DNA of 64,000 bases from Serinibacter arcticus (GCF_004786095.1 NZ_RHPJ01000001.1:806001-870000), one strand, 5' to 3'. Shown: positions 25,820 to 37,515, counted from the first letter of the stretch. Numbers and translations are program-made. Notes: generated by a model not told the origin, from the sequence alone.

Positions 25820-26758
25820 GTGTCCGGCGCCGTCGGCGCCCTGTGGGCGGTGGCGGAGACGCGCTCCTACACGGTCCGCGAGGTCCGAGTACCGGTGCTC
25901 GACCCCGGCAGCCCCACGCTCCGGATCCTGCACATCTCGGACCTCCACCTCACGCCGTCGCAGCGCGACAAGGTGGCGTTCGTCCGCGACCTCGCCACGC
26001 TGCAGCCGGACCTCGTGGTCGACACGGGCGACAACATGGCGCACCGCGAGTCGCTCGGACCGCTGCTCGAGGCCCTCGAGCCGCTGCTGACGATCCCCGG
26101 TGCCTTCGTGATGGGGTCCAACGACTACTTCGCGCCGATGGCCAAGAGCTGGACGCGCTACCTGCGGCGCGACCCGCGCGAGGCCGACGGCCACGCCCCC
26201 GACGCGCGCCCGACCGAGCCGGCGGATCTCCTCCCGGCTCCCGAGCTCGCCCGGGCCATGACCGGCGCGGGCTGGAAGGACCTCACGAACCGGCGCGACG
26301 CCGTCGTCGTGGGCGAGCACCACCTCGACCTGGTGGGCGTGGACGATCCGCACCTGGACCGGGACATCTTCCCGGCGCGTGCGCCCATCCCGCACGGCGC
26401 CCTCCGGCTCGGCGTGGCGCACGCGCCCTACCGTCGCGTGCTCGACGCGATGAAGGCCGACGGCGCCGCGCTCGTGCTGGCGGGTCACACGCACGGCGGG
26501 CAGCTGTGCCTGCCGGGCTACGGAGCCCTCGTCACGAACTGCGACCTGGACCGCGGCCGTGCCAAGGGCCTGCACGGCTGGCCGGGCGCGCGCCCGGACG
26601 AGTCCGGCGGCGAGGGTTCGACCTGGCTGCACGTCAGCGCGGGCCTCGGCACGTCGCCGTTCGCCCCGGTCAGGTTCGCGTGCCGCCCCGAGGCGACGCT
26701 GCTGGAGCTCGTCCCCCGCACCTCGCTCCCGAGGCCCTCGGGTCCGTCGCGGGTGTGA
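25820..26758 (+). CDS. Calcineurin-like metallophosphoesterase
   Basis: A phosphoesterase with the full metal-binding set: ISDLHL, DTGDNM, GSNDYF, a His in VAHAPYRR, and GHTHGGQ. It matches the YkuE-like group found beside ponA2-type genes. From GTG 25820 it has 312 residues, but this cuts the N-terminal hydrophobic segment short. The same frame is open upstream to 25765 and encodes more of that segment ([22 protein letters not shown]), with no ATG, GTG or TTG. A CTG at 25769 overlaps the PBP stop as CTGA, like the ATGA/GTGA joins elsewhere, and would give 329 residues. The substrate is unknown. Family certain, start unsure. Confidence 0.88.
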   Translation: MSGAVGALWAVAETRSYTVREVRVPVLDPGSPTLRILHISDLHLTPSQRDKVAFVRDLATLQPDLVVDTGDNMAHRESLGPLLEALEPLLTIPGAFVMGSNDYFAPMAKSWTRYLRRDPREADGHAPDARPTEPADLLPAPELARAMTGAGWKDLTNRRDAVVVGEHHLDLVGVDDPHLDRDIFPARAPIPHGALRLGVAHAPYRRVLDAMKADGAALVLAGHTHGGQLCLPGYGALVTNCDLDRGRAKGLHGWPGARPDESGGEGSTWLHVSAGLGTSPFAPVRFACRPEATLLELVPRTSLPRPSGPSRV

Positions 26759-26833
26759 CGGGAGCCCCACGACGACGATTCGTGATTCCACGAAGTTCGG
26801 GCTAGTCTTGTCTGCGGCCCGCAAGGGCCTGCT

Positions 26834-26908
<75 letters not shown>

Positions 26909-26911
26909 AAA

Positions 26912-26954
26912 ATGATCAGGGCCCTGCCGGCGAAGCCGGTAGGGCCCTGATCAT
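26912..26954. terminator. Bidirectional terminator between tRNA-Pro and the FNT gene
   Basis: A 20-base stem (26912-26931 with 26935-26954, one G-T pair) with a GAA loop. An A-run precedes it on the plus strand, giving a T-run on the minus strand. It ends the tRNA transcript, and can also stop the convergent FNT gene, whose stop is at 27027. Confidence 0.85.
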
Positions 26955-27026
26955 CTTCCGGGGCGCCAGGATGCCGGGAGCCGCTCCGCCCGACGAGGAA
27001 CGAGTCGGTCGGAGCGGCGGTTCCTG

Positions 27027-27878
27027 TCACCCCACGGCGCCCCCGCCACCCCGCCGCCCGTCGTCGTTCACGTACGCGTAGTAGAGCCCGATGAGCAGCC
27101 CGCCGCCCACGAAGTTCCCCACGAGCGCGATCCCGACGTTCGCGGCCGCGAGCCCGACGTCGACCCCCTCCTTGAGGCCGACCTCGAGGAACAGCACCGT
27201 GTTGGCCACGGAGTGCTCGAAACTGAGGAACGCGAAGACGAACACGGCCACGATCATCACGAGGCTCTTGGTGAGGTCGTCCTTGATGAGCCCGTTGTAG
27301 ACCAGCAGCATCGCCAGGTTGATCATGAAGTTGCACAGCACGGCCCGCACGAAGAGGTCGCCCCAGCCGGTCGCACCGTCGCTGATGTAGGCGAGCTTGT
27401 GCTCGACGGCGAGGCCCATCTGCTCCCCCGTCGCCCCCTCGGTCAGGGTGCTGAACCGCAGCAGCAGCGCGACCAGCAGGCCGCCGAGCGCGTTGCCGAG
27501 GAAGCACAGGCCCAGGATCCGCAGGGCCCGGGACCAGGACGTGCGCCGGTGGTAGGCACCGATCGTCACGATCATCATGTTCGAGGTCAGCAGCTCCGAC
27601 CTCGAGTAGTAGATGAAGACCAGCGCCCACCCGAACACGAGGGCCCCGGCGAGCCGCCCGAGCGTGTAGAGCGAGGTGTCGCCGACCTGGACGGCGTCGA
27701 ACGCGGCGATCACCCCGAAGTGGGCCCCGTACATGATCCCGATGATGATCCCGGCCATCGCGGCTCGCTGAAGGTAGCGGCGGGCCATCCTCCCGGACAT
27801 CGCCGTCTTCGTGTCGAGCGCCTCCAGCACCGTGGAGATGAACTGCTTGCCCGGGAAGAGCGGGTCGGTCGTGGTCAT
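27027..27878 (-). CDS. Formate/nitrite transporter (FNT) family channel
   Basis: A 283-residue protein with about six membrane segments and FNT landmarks. These are an amphipathic N-terminus, the Gly-rich first span with a GIIIGIMYGAHFG turn, LLTSNMM in place of the usual LVTGN loop, the central CNFMINLAML, and SFEHSVANTVLF, which matches the GFEH-type loop near the central His. FNT pentamers pass formate, nitrite, hydrosulfide or other small anions. The anion cannot be told from sequence. It is a single gene, divergent from copC. Confidence 0.88.
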   Translation of the reverse strand: MTTTDPLFPGKQFISTVLEALDTKTAMSGRMARRYLQRAAMAGIIIGIMYGAHFGVIAAFDAVQVGDTSLYTLGRLAGALVFGWALVFIYYSRSELLTSNMMIVTIGAYHRRTSWSRALRILGLCFLGNALGGLLVALLLRFSTLTEGATGEQMGLAVEHKLAYISDGATGWGDLFVRAVLCNFMINLAMLLVYNGLIKDDLTKSLVMIVAVFVFAFLSFEHSVANTVLFLEVGLKEGVDVGLAAANVGIALVGNFVGGGLLIGLYYAYVNDDGRRGGGGAVG

Positions 27879-27966
27879 GGCGCAACGCTCTCACGCGCCT
27901 GCGCGCCCCTGGGAGGACCTTTCGCCGACCTACCATGGGAGGGGTTCCCCGACGAAAGGCCTGCTC

Positions 27967-28620
27967 GTGCTCCGCCGTGCTCTCGCTCCCCTCGCCGCCC
28001 TGGTGGCTCTGCTCCTCTCGTTCGGTCTCGTGGCGGCTCCGGCGTCCGCGCACGACTCCCTGATCGCGTCCACCCCCTCCGACGGTGAGACCCTGACGGC
28101 GGCGCCGACCGAGCTGACGCTGAGCTACAGCGCCGAGATCGCGCAGATCGGGGCCGACGTCGTCGTCACCGACCCCGCCGGCACTGTCGTCTCGCAGCCG
28201 CTCACGGTGGCCGGGACCGACGTCGTCGTCCCGCTCGCCGCGGACCTGGCGCCGGGCGCCTACGCGATCGCGTGGCGCGTCACCTCCTCCGACGGTCACC
28301 CGATCGACGGCACGCTGACGTTCACGCTCGACGTGCCCGCCGTCGCGAGCCCGACGGCGGAGCCCACGGCGGAGCCCACGACGGAGCCCACGGCGGAGCC
28401 GTCCACGAGCGCGTCCGAGACCGCGACCGAGGTCGAGTCCGAGAGCGCCTCGGCCGAGGCGACCGAGACCGAGACCGCTCCCGCCGAGGACGACGCCACG
28501 TCGAACCTCCCGCCGTGGGTGCTCGTCGTCGTGGCGCTCGCCGTCGTCGGGGCGATCGTCGCGCTGATCGCCCGGATGCGCCGCGACCGCGCCGCCGGCC
28601 AGGGTCCCCACAACCGATGA
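27967..28620 (+). CDS. CopC-domain copper-binding protein with C-terminal membrane anchor
   Basis: A 217-residue exported protein. The signal peptide ends in APASA, making His29 the first mature residue, the known N-terminal copper(II) ligand of CopC proteins. The CopC domain (29-127) ends WRVTSSDGHPIDG, which supplies a second conserved Asp-Gly-His. A Glu/Pro/Thr-rich linker (about 131-175) and a membrane span (about 181-205) follow. The start is GTG 27967 after GAAAGG. No CopD or YcnI gene is adjacent. It overlaps the peptidase gene by four bases (ATGA). Confidence 0.88.
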   Translation: MLRRALAPLAALVALLLSFGLVAAPASAHDSLIASTPSDGETLTAAPTELTLSYSAEIAQIGADVVVTDPAGTVVSQPLTVAGTDVVVPLAADLAPGAYAIAWRVTSSDGHPIDGTLTFTLDVPAVASPTAEPTAEPTTEPTAEPSTSASETATEVESESASAEATETETAPAEDDATSNLPPWVLVVVALAVVGAIVALIARMRRDRAAGQGPHNR

Positions 28621-30452
28621 CCCCACAACCCACGACCGCGCCCGCCTGGGAGGCGCGCTTCCGCGCCGGCCACGTCTCGCTGCCGGACTGGGCGCAGGAC
28701 GCACCCGACCGCGCGTGCGTCGTCGCCACGCACGACGGCGTGCGCCAGGTCCACTCCCACGACGTCGCGACGGGTGCGCTCGCCGTCGCGACGAACCGCC
28801 CCGCAGGCACGACCGACGCCTCGATCAGCGCCGACGGCGCATGGCTGTGGTGGTTCGACGACGACGCCGGTGACGAGCACGGCGTCTGGCGCCGCCAGGT
28901 GTTCGCCACGGGCCCCGACGGCGGCGCCACCGGCGTCGAGACCCCGCTCGACCTGCCCGCCGCCTACTCGGCCGGGCTGCTGCTCGGCCCTGGAGAGGTG
29001 GTCGTGACCGGTTCCAGCGACGACGACGGCACGCGCGTGCACGCCTTCGCCGTCGGCGCCTCCCCCACCGACGTCCCCGCCGCGGGCCGCCTGCTGTACT
29101 CCCACGAGGAGGACGCGGGCGTGGCCGCGCTGAGCCACGACGGTGCGCGCGTCGCCGTCGAGCACAGCGAACGTGGCGACAACCGCCACCCCGCGCTGCG
29201 CGTGCTGCGCGTGGCCGACGGCGGTACCGTCGCCGATCTCGACGACGGCGAGGGCCTCGGCCTGGGCGCCGTCGCCTTCGCGCCGCGCGACGGCGATCCC
29301 CGCCTCCTCGTCCAGCACGAGCGTTCCGGACGCCCCGAGCTGCTGGTCTGGGACGTCGAGACGGGCGCGACGACGCTGCTCGACCTCGGCCTGCCCGGCG
29401 ACGTCGCGGACGCCGACTGGTACCCCGACGGCGAGGCGCTGCTGGTCGCCGTCGACCACGAGGCCCGCACCCGGCTGTACCGACACGACCTCGCCACCGG
29501 GACCACGGCGCCCGTGGGCCCGACCGACGGCACCGTCAGCTCGGCGGGCGTCCGGCCCGACGGCGACGTCTGGTTCGGCTGGTCCTCGGCCGCCGCCCCG
29601 CGCAGCGTGCGCTCCGCGGGCACCGACGCCGTCCTGCTCGCCGCCCCGGGTGAGGCGGCGCCACCGAGCGTCGACGTCGAGGACGTCTGGGTCGACGGGC
29701 CCGGCGGGCGCGTGCACGCCCTCCTGCGACGGCCGAGCGGGATCGCGCGGGACGCGGGCCCGCTGCCGGTCGTCGTCGAGGTGCACGGCGGTCCGACCTG
29801 GCACGAGTCGGACTCGTTCGCCCCCGACCTGGCGGCGTGGGTCGACCACGGGTTCGCCGTCCTCACCGTCAACTACCGGGGTTCGACCGGCTACGGCAGC
29901 GCGTGGCGCGACGCGCTGGAGGTGAAGGTCGGGTTCACGGAGCTCGAGGACGTCGCGGCGGTGCACGCCGCCCTCGTCGAGCAGGGCGTGGTCGACCCGG
30001 CACGGTCCGTGCTGGCCGGGGCGTCGTGGGGCGGCTACCTCACGCTGCTCGGACTGGGGACGCAGCCGGAGCGCTGGACCCTCGGCGTCGCGGGCGTCCC
30101 GGTCGCCGACTACGTGGCCGCGTACGAGGACGAGATGGAGGGCCTGAAGGCCTTCGACCGCTCGCTGTTCGGCGGGTCGCCGCAGGAGGTGCCCGAGGCC
30201 TACCGCGTCTCCTCCCCGCTGACGTACGTGGACGACGTCGTCGCCCCGGTCCTCGTACTGGCCGGGGAGAACGACCCGCGCTGCCCGATCCGGCAGGTCG
30301 AGAACTACCTCGCCGCGCTCGAGGCTCGCGACGGCGCCCCAGCCGTGGAGACCTACCGGTACGAGGCGGGTCACGGGTCCTACGCCGACGACGAGCGGAT
30401 CGCGCAGATGCGGGTACAGCTGGACTTCGTGCTGCGCCACGTGGCGGTCTGA
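28617..30452 (+). CDS. S9-family serine peptidase (acylaminoacyl-peptidase/dipeptidyl-peptidase type)
   Basis: A 611-residue cytoplasmic protein. The first 370 residues are repeats of a beta-propeller. The C-terminal 240 residues are the alpha/beta-hydrolase domain, with oxyanion-side EVHGGPTWHE, YRGSTGYG, the nucleophile in GASWGGYLTL, Asp in LAGENDPRCP and His in EAGHGSY. The triad is complete. It would cleave short peptides or blocked N-terminal residues. It is coupled to copC by ATGA, but no shared function is evident. Confidence 0.9.
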   Translation: MTPQPTTAPAWEARFRAGHVSLPDWAQDAPDRACVVATHDGVRQVHSHDVATGALAVATNRPAGTTDASISADGAWLWWFDDDAGDEHGVWRRQVFATGPDGGATGVETPLDLPAAYSAGLLLGPGEVVVTGSSDDDGTRVHAFAVGASPTDVPAAGRLLYSHEEDAGVAALSHDGARVAVEHSERGDNRHPALRVLRVADGGTVADLDDGEGLGLGAVAFAPRDGDPRLLVQHERSGRPELLVWDVETGATTLLDLGLPGDVADADWYPDGEALLVAVDHEARTRLYRHDLATGTTAPVGPTDGTVSSAGVRPDGDVWFGWSSAAAPRSVRSAGTDAVLLAAPGEAAPPSVDVEDVWVDGPGGRVHALLRRPSGIARDAGPLPVVVEVHGGPTWHESDSFAPDLAAWVDHGFAVLTVNYRGSTGYGSAWRDALEVKVGFTELEDVAAVHAALVEQGVVDPARSVLAGASWGGYLTLLGLGTQPERWTLGVAGVPVADYVAAYEDEMEGLKAFDRSLFGGSPQEVPEAYRVSSPLTYVDDVVAPVLVLAGENDPRCPIRQVENYLAALEARDGAPAVETYRYEAGHGSYADDERIAQMRVQLDFVLRHVAV

Positions 30453-30478
30453 CCGAGCCGACCAGAGCCAGACCGGCC

Positions 30479-30504
30479 GCTGCCGAGCAGGAATCTTCGG
30501 CAGC
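30479..30504 (+). terminator. Hairpin after the S9 peptidase gene
   Basis: An 8-base perfect stem (GCTGCCGA at 30479-30486 with TCGGCAGC at 30497-30504) and a 10-base loop, 26 bases after the stop. Confidence 0.5.
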
Positions 30505-30521
30505 AGCAATGACTTTCCCGG

Positions 30522-31910
30522 ATGTCGGTGGTCTACCACACCATGGACCCCGTGGACCCGATCCGAGACGACGCGCAGGACTCGGCGGCGCTGAACGCCG
30601 CCGCCGAGGCCGAGAAGCCGGGCTGGCGGCGCCAGACCGCGCTGTTCCTCAGCGGTCAGACCGTGTCGTTGTTCGGCTCGATGCTCGTGCAGTACGCGGT
30701 CATGTGGTACCTCACGCTGACCACGAAGGACGGCTCCGTGATGGCGCTGTCGACCGTGTTCGGCTTCCTGCCGCAGGCGATCGTGTCGATCTTCGGTGGC
30801 GTCTGGGCCGATCGCCACAACCGCAAGTGGCTCATCATGGGTGCGGACGCGGCCATCGCGGTCGCGACGCTGACCCTGGCGATCCTCATGCTGCGCGGTG
30901 CCGACGACCTGTGGCTCATCTTCGCGGCCCTGGCGGTGCGGTCCACGGGCGCCGGCATCCAGACGCCGGCCGTCGCGGCGCTCCTGCCGCAGATCGTGCC
31001 GAGCGGCAAGCTGCTGCGCGTCAACGGCATCAACCAGACCATCCAGGCCGCCATGATGCTGCTGGCGCCGGCGGTCGCCGCCGCGCTCTACGCCAGCTTC
31101 CCTATCGAGGCGATCTTCTTCGTCGACGTCGCCACCGCCGTGATCGGCATCGGCCTGCTGGCGCTGGTGCCCGTCGGGCGGATCGTGCGGAACGCCGACG
31201 GCGCAGCGCCTGCCGGCTACTTCGCCGACCTCACCGAGGGTGTGCGCTACATCGTCGGCCACCCCTTCGTCCGCTGGCTGCTCGGCCTGTGGGCCGTGGT
31301 GATGGTGCTCGCCGCGGCGCCGTCGTTCCTGACGCCGCTCATGGTCGCCCGCTCGTTCGGCGAGGAGCCGTGGAAGCTCATGGCGCTCGAGCTGGCGTTC
31401 TCCATCGGCATGATGGCGGCGGGTGCGACCGTGGCGGTCTGGGGGGAGAAGGTCCCGCGGATGACGCTCATCCTGGCGTCGTCGATCGCCTTCGGCGTGC
31501 TCTCGATCGGGCTCGGCCTCTCGCCGAACATCTGGATCTTCTTCGTCTTCATGTTCCTCGTGGGCGTCGCCGTCCCGGCGTTCTCGACCCCGTCGATGAC
31601 GGCGCTGCAGGAGACGGTGCCCGCCGAGCGGCAGGGACGCGTGTTCGGCTTCGTCGGCATCGTCATGGCGCTGTCGATGCCGCTCGGCATGTCCATCTTC
31701 GGGCCGCTCGCGAACGTGGTCTCGGTGCAGACCGTGCTCGTGGTGGCCGGGGTGGCCACGCTCGTCGCGGCCGCGTTCGCGCTGCTCCTGCCGGCCGGGC
31801 AGCGCGCGATGCGGGCGGCCAGGGACGGGGGCGGAGGTCCGTCCCGTCCGTCGGACGACGCTGCTCCCAGCGAGCCCCCGAGGGAGAGCGACTCTAGGCT
31901 GATGAGGTGA
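30522..31910 (+). CDS. Major facilitator superfamily transporter (EntS/MFS_3-like exporter)
   Basis: A 462-residue protein with about twelve membrane spans starting at FLSGQTVSLFGSMLVQYAVMWYLTL. The loop 2-3 motif GGVWADRHNRKWLIMGAD is present, and a disordered acidic tail follows the last span. It belongs to the MFS_3-like group (EntS-like exporters of siderophores or macrolides). The substrate is not evident. ATG 30522 is used; ATG 30543 in the same frame is an alternative, and neither has a clear ribosome binding site. It overlaps the next gene by four bases (GTGA). Confidence 0.83.
   Translation: MSVVYHTMDPVDPIRDDAQDSAALNAAAEAEKPGWRRQTALFLSGQTVSLFGSMLVQYAVMWYLTLTTKDGSVMALSTVFGFLPQAIVSIFGGVWADRHNRKWLIMGADAAIAVATLTLAILMLRGADDLWLIFAALAVRSTGAGIQTPAVAALLPQIVPSGKLLRVNGINQTIQAAMMLLAPAVAAALYASFPIEAIFFVDVATAVIGIGLLALVPVGRIVRNADGAAPAGYFADLTEGVRYIVGHPFVRWLLGLWAVVMVLAAAPSFLTPLMVARSFGEEPWKLMALELAFSIGMMAAGATVAVWGEKVPRMTLILASSIAFGVLSIGLGLSPNIWIFFVFMFLVGVAVPAFSTPSMTALQETVPAERQGRVFGFVGIVMALSMPLGMSIFGPLANVVSVQTVLVVAGVATLVAAAFALLLPAGQRAMRAARDGGGGPSRPSDDAAPSEPPRESDSRLMR
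31895..31900 (+). promoter_or_regulatory. Possible internal -10 box for the aminotransferase gene
   Basis: TAGGCT, 6 bases before GTG 31907, inside the end of the MFS gene. It would allow leaderless expression apart from the transporter. Confidence 0.4.
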
Positions 31911-33145
31911 TCAACGCCGCCACCTCCGAGCAGACGTCCACCGTTCCCGACCTCGACACCGCCGCCGTCGACGCCCTCACCGCGGCCGATCTGGTCGCAC
32001 GCGGATCGCAGAAGTGGACCACCTTCCCCGGGACCATTGGGGCCTGGGTCGCGGAGCTGGACCTCCCGCTGGCGCCGCCGATCACGCGGGCCCTGCACGG
32101 TGCCGTCGAGAACGCGACCGTCGGCTACCTGCCCGTGGACCTGGTGCGGGACACCGCGCGGGCGTGCTCCGACTGGTACCGACGCACCAGCGGCTGGGAC
32201 TTCCCGGCGAGCGACGTGCGCCTCGTGCCCGACGTGCTGACGGCGCTGCGGGTCACGCTGGACCACGTCACGGGTCCCGGCAGCACCGCCGTGGTCACCA
32301 CGCCCGCCTACATGCCGTTCCTGACGCGCCCCGGGCTCGTCGGGCACGGACTGCGCACGGTGGCCGCCGCGCAGGACGGGACCGGACGGTGGGCCCACGA
32401 CCTCGACGCGCTGGACGCGACTCTCGCGAGCATCGAGGGTCCGGCCCTCCTCGTGCTGTGCAACCCGTGGAACCCGGTCGGCCGCGTCCTGACGGCCGAG
32501 GAGCTCCTCGCGATCTCCGAGGTCGTCGAGCGCCACGGCGCGACGGTCTTCTCCGACGAGATCCACGCGCCCCTGCTGCTCGACGACGTCGCACACGTCC
32601 CGTACGCGAGCCTCAACGAGACCACCGCGCAGCACACCGTCACGGCTGTGTCCGCCTCGAAGGCGTGGAACCTGCCCGGCCTCAAGTGCGCCCAGATGAT
32701 CGCCACCACGCCGCGCCTGCGCGAGATCCTGCAGCAGCCCGCGACGCTCGCCGGCTACGAGGCCGCCACCATCGGCCTCGTCGCGAACATCGCCGCCTAC
32801 GACGACGGCGGCCCCTGGCTCGCGGGCGCCCGCGACTACCTTCGCGGCAACCGCGACGCGTTCGTCGGCGCGCTCGCCTCGGCGATCCCGGACGCCGTTC
32901 CGACCCACCTCGAGGGCACCTACCTGCAGCTCGTCGATCTGCGTGACGTGCGGTCGCCGTCGGGCGCTGCGCTCCCGGACGACCTGGGCGCGTTCTTCCG
33001 TGAGCACGCCGGCGTCGCGATCACCGACGGCGCGCTGTGCGGTGCGCCCGGCCACATCCGCGTCAACCTCGGGATGCCGCGCCCGCTGCTGCTCGAGGCG
33101 ACGGCGGCACTCGGCCGCGCCGTCCTCGACCTCGACGCCGCCTGA
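31907..33145 (+). CDS. MalY/PatB-type PLP aminotransferase or cystathionine beta-lyase
   Basis: A 412-residue fold type I PLP enzyme. N-terminal WVAELDLPLAPPI matches the MalY/PatB substrate-binding start (usually WVADMDF). Landmarks are NPWNPVGRV, SDEIHAPLLL, the PLP lysine in SASKAWNLPGLKCAQ, and RVNLGMPR near the C-terminus. The family cleaves cystathionine C-S bonds and supports methionine synthesis; some members act as regulators or transaminases. It is coupled to the MFS gene by GTGA. Confidence 0.87.
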   Translation: MINAATSEQTSTVPDLDTAAVDALTAADLVARGSQKWTTFPGTIGAWVAELDLPLAPPITRALHGAVENATVGYLPVDLVRDTARACSDWYRRTSGWDFPASDVRLVPDVLTALRVTLDHVTGPGSTAVVTTPAYMPFLTRPGLVGHGLRTVAAAQDGTGRWAHDLDALDATLASIEGPALLVLCNPWNPVGRVLTAEELLAISEVVERHGATVFSDEIHAPLLLDDVAHVPYASLNETTAQHTVTAVSASKAWNLPGLKCAQMIATTPRLREILQQPATLAGYEAATIGLVANIAAYDDGGPWLAGARDYLRGNRDAFVGALASAIPDAVPTHLEGTYLQLVDLRDVRSPSGAALPDDLGAFFREHAGVAITDGALCGAPGHIRVNLGMPRPLLLEATAALGRAVLDLDAA

Positions 33146-33148
33146 CTG

Positions 33149-33180
33149 GCGCGGCCGGCGCGGGACCGGCGCCGACGCGC
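33149..33180. terminator. GC-rich hairpin between convergent genes
   Basis: GCGCGGCCGGCGC (33149-33161) can pair with GCGCCGACGCGC (33169-33180) with a small bulge. It lies between the aminotransferase stop and the stop of the gene ending at 33181. Confidence 0.45.
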
Positions 33181-34161
33181 TCAGCCCGCGAGCCAGCCGA
33201 GCGCTGGGCCGTCGGGGGCGACCGAGCGCGGCGAGACCGCCACGATCGCCCGCCCCCGCGCGCGGTCCAGTCCGAGGTAGGAACGGAACCCGCCGGTCCC
33301 GCCGCCGAGCCACGTGACCGTGCGCCCCGTGCGACCCGGCGCCGACGTCAACCAGCCCGACCCGATCCGCGTACCACCGTCGAGGTCGGCTCGCGGCTCG
33401 AGGGCACCGAGGCCGGGAGCCTCACCGGCCAGGATCGCGGCCGCCAACCGGGCGACGTCGCCGACCGTCGCGCGGACACCCACCGCCGGGGCGATGCCCT
33501 CCCCCACCCACGCCTCGCGCCGGCGACCCCGACGCGTGGTCCCGACCATGGTCCCCGGGAGCAGATCGCCGCGGACGTCGGCGACGTGGACCGAGTCGAG
33601 CCCCAGCGGGGCCGCGAGGCGGGCGTCGAGGAGGCCCGCGTAGTCCGTCCCCGCCCGCGCGGCCACCGCGTGCCCGAGGAGTGCGCCACCGAGGTTGGAG
33701 CAGAGCACGCGAGGCGTGGCGGTCACCGACGTCGACACCGTCTGGCGCAGCAGCTGCGGCAGCGTCTCCCCGTAGGGGTTGCGGCCGTGCCGGACCAGGT
33801 CCCACTCGCGCCGCCGCGGACTCGTGCCCGCAGCGAGGCGCGGCAGCCCGGACCGGTGCGTTGCGAGCGCGTCGAGCGTGACACCGGCCGCAGGACTCCC
33901 GACGAGGGTCGGCAACGCGTCACCGAGGGTCGTCGTCCGCGCCACCTCGCCGCGCTCCAGCGCGTCCTCGTACAGCAGTCCCGTGAGCGCCTGGGAGATC
34001 GACCCGATCTCCACGTGCTGCTCGGGGTCGGCCCCGACCCCGGCTGTGACGACGCCCCCGTCCTGCACCACCGCGACCACGCAGTCGCCCAGACGCCAGC
34101 CGCGGACGGAGCCGAGGAGATCGGTGTCGCCGAGGGAGAGGTCGTCGATCAGGTGTGCCAT
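33181..34161 (-). CDS. Beta-lactamase-fold (serine hydrolase) protein with degenerate active site
   Basis: A 326-residue protein with the class C/esterase VIII scaffold. It has EIGSISQALTGLL where active enzymes have a Ser-x-x-Lys, THRSGLPRL, LCSNLGGALLG where they have Tyr-x-Asn, and WLGGGTGGFRS where they have His-Gly/Thr-Gly. Catalytic Lys is Gln57, the Tyr is Cys154 and the final His is Leu285, so all three catalytic motifs are changed while the surrounding fold is well kept. Ser54 remains. No signal peptide is seen. It is probably a non-catalytic or repurposed member. ATG 34161 is preferred; an upstream in-frame start at 34194 is possible. Confidence 0.8.
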   Translation of the reverse strand: MAHLIDDLSLGDTDLLGSVRGWRLGDCVVAVVQDGGVVTAGVGADPEQHVEIGSISQALTGLLYEDALERGEVARTTTLGDALPTLVGSPAAGVTLDALATHRSGLPRLAAGTSPRRREWDLVRHGRNPYGETLPQLLRQTVSTSVTATPRVLCSNLGGALLGHAVAARAGTDYAGLLDARLAAPLGLDSVHVADVRGDLLPGTMVGTTRRGRRREAWVGEGIAPAVGVRATVGDVARLAAAILAGEAPGLGALEPRADLDGGTRIGSGWLTSAPGRTGRTVTWLGGGTGGFRSYLGLDRARGRAIVAVSPRSVAPDGPALGWLAG

Positions 34162-34216
34162 GCGTCCAGCCTCGCGGGAGGGGGCGCGGAGCACATCGGC
34201 CGCCGGGGCGATCCCA

Positions 34217-34242
34217 CCTCCGCCCGTGGGCGGACGCGGAGG
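34217..34242 (-). terminator. Hairpin after the lysC-asd operon
   Basis: CCTCCGC (34217-34223) pairs with GCGGAGG (34236-34242), with flanking bases extending the stem after a one-base bulge. It lies just downstream of the asd stop on the minus strand. Confidence 0.45.
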
Positions 34243-34252
34243 CGGTGGACCC

Positions 34253-36679
<2,427 letters not shown>

Positions 36680-36738
36680 CTAGGACGGCGCACCGAGGCG
36701 TGGACCCTGGTGCTCACCACGAGAGACACGCGCGGGCG

Positions 36739-37515
36739 TCAGAAGAGCCCGAGGACCTCGCCGCCGAGCCGCACGATGAGGACGGAGACGACCACGAGCA
36801 GCACGACCCGCACGAAGCCCGAGCCGCGGGAGATGGCCATCCGGGCACCGACGTAACCGCCCACGAGGTTGGCCGTGCCCACCACCAGACCGAGCGCCCA
36901 CAGCACGTGCCCGCTCGGGACGAAGAAGATCAGCGCGCCCAGGTTGGTGGCGAAGTTGATGATCTTCGCGATCGCCGACGCCGGCAGGAACGCGTAGCCC
37001 AGGACCCCGACGAGCGCGAGCACGAGGAACGTACCGGTCCCCGGCCCGAGCATCCCGTCGTAGAGCCCGATCGTGAGCCCGACGGCGGCCGCGACCGTCC
37101 GGTGCCTGTTGCCCTCCCACCGCAGGTCGGTGAGCGCACCGAGCTGCGGTCGCGCCATCACCATCACGAGCACCCCGATCAGGACCACCACGATGATCGG
37201 CTGCAGGGCCTCCTCGGGGATGCGCGAGGCCAGCGCGGCGCCCCCCACCGCCCCGGCCAGGGCCGCGAGCGCCGCGGGCGCCGCCGTCGTGAGATCGGGT
37301 TGGACCCGCCGGTAGAAGGTGATCGAGCTGACCGAGGTGCCCATGATCGAGGCGACCTTGTTGGTCGCGAGCGCCTGGATCGGCGTCACGCCCGGCGTCA
37401 GGAGCAGCGCGGGGAGCTGGATCAGGCCGCCGCCACCGACGACGGCGTCCACCCAGCCCGCGGCCAGACCGGCCAGCACGAGCAGAAGGATCGTGGAGAC
37501 CTCGAGCTCAGGCAA
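36739..37515 (-). CDS. TauE/SafE-family anion exporter
   Basis: A 258-residue membrane protein with about eight spans. It has the paired TauE/SafE signatures: GWVDAVVGGGGLIQLPALLL in the first half and GLYDGMLGPGTGTFLVLALV in the second. The family moves sulfite, sulfoacetate or similar anions. The best start is TTG 37515, giving a full first span and overlapping the tatC stop by eight bases. No ATG or GTG fits. It is cotranscribed after tatC. Confidence 0.82.
   Translation of the reverse strand: MPELEVSTILLLVLAGLAAGWVDAVVGGGGLIQLPALLLTPGVTPIQALATNKVASIMGTSVSSITFYRRVQPDLTTAAPAALAALAGAVGGAALASRIPEEALQPIIVVVLIGVLVMVMARPQLGALTDLRWEGNRHRTVAAAVGLTIGLYDGMLGPGTGTFLVLALVGVLGYAFLPASAIAKIINFATNLGALIFFVPSGHVLWALGLVVGTANLVGGYVGARMAISRGSGFVRVVLLVVVSVLIVRLGGEVLGLF

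Noticed and set aside
28340-28500. Repeat-rich DNA in copC considered as a mobile repeat
   Set aside because: It encodes a Glu/Pro/Thr linker before the membrane anchor; the frame is kept and no flanking repeats exist.
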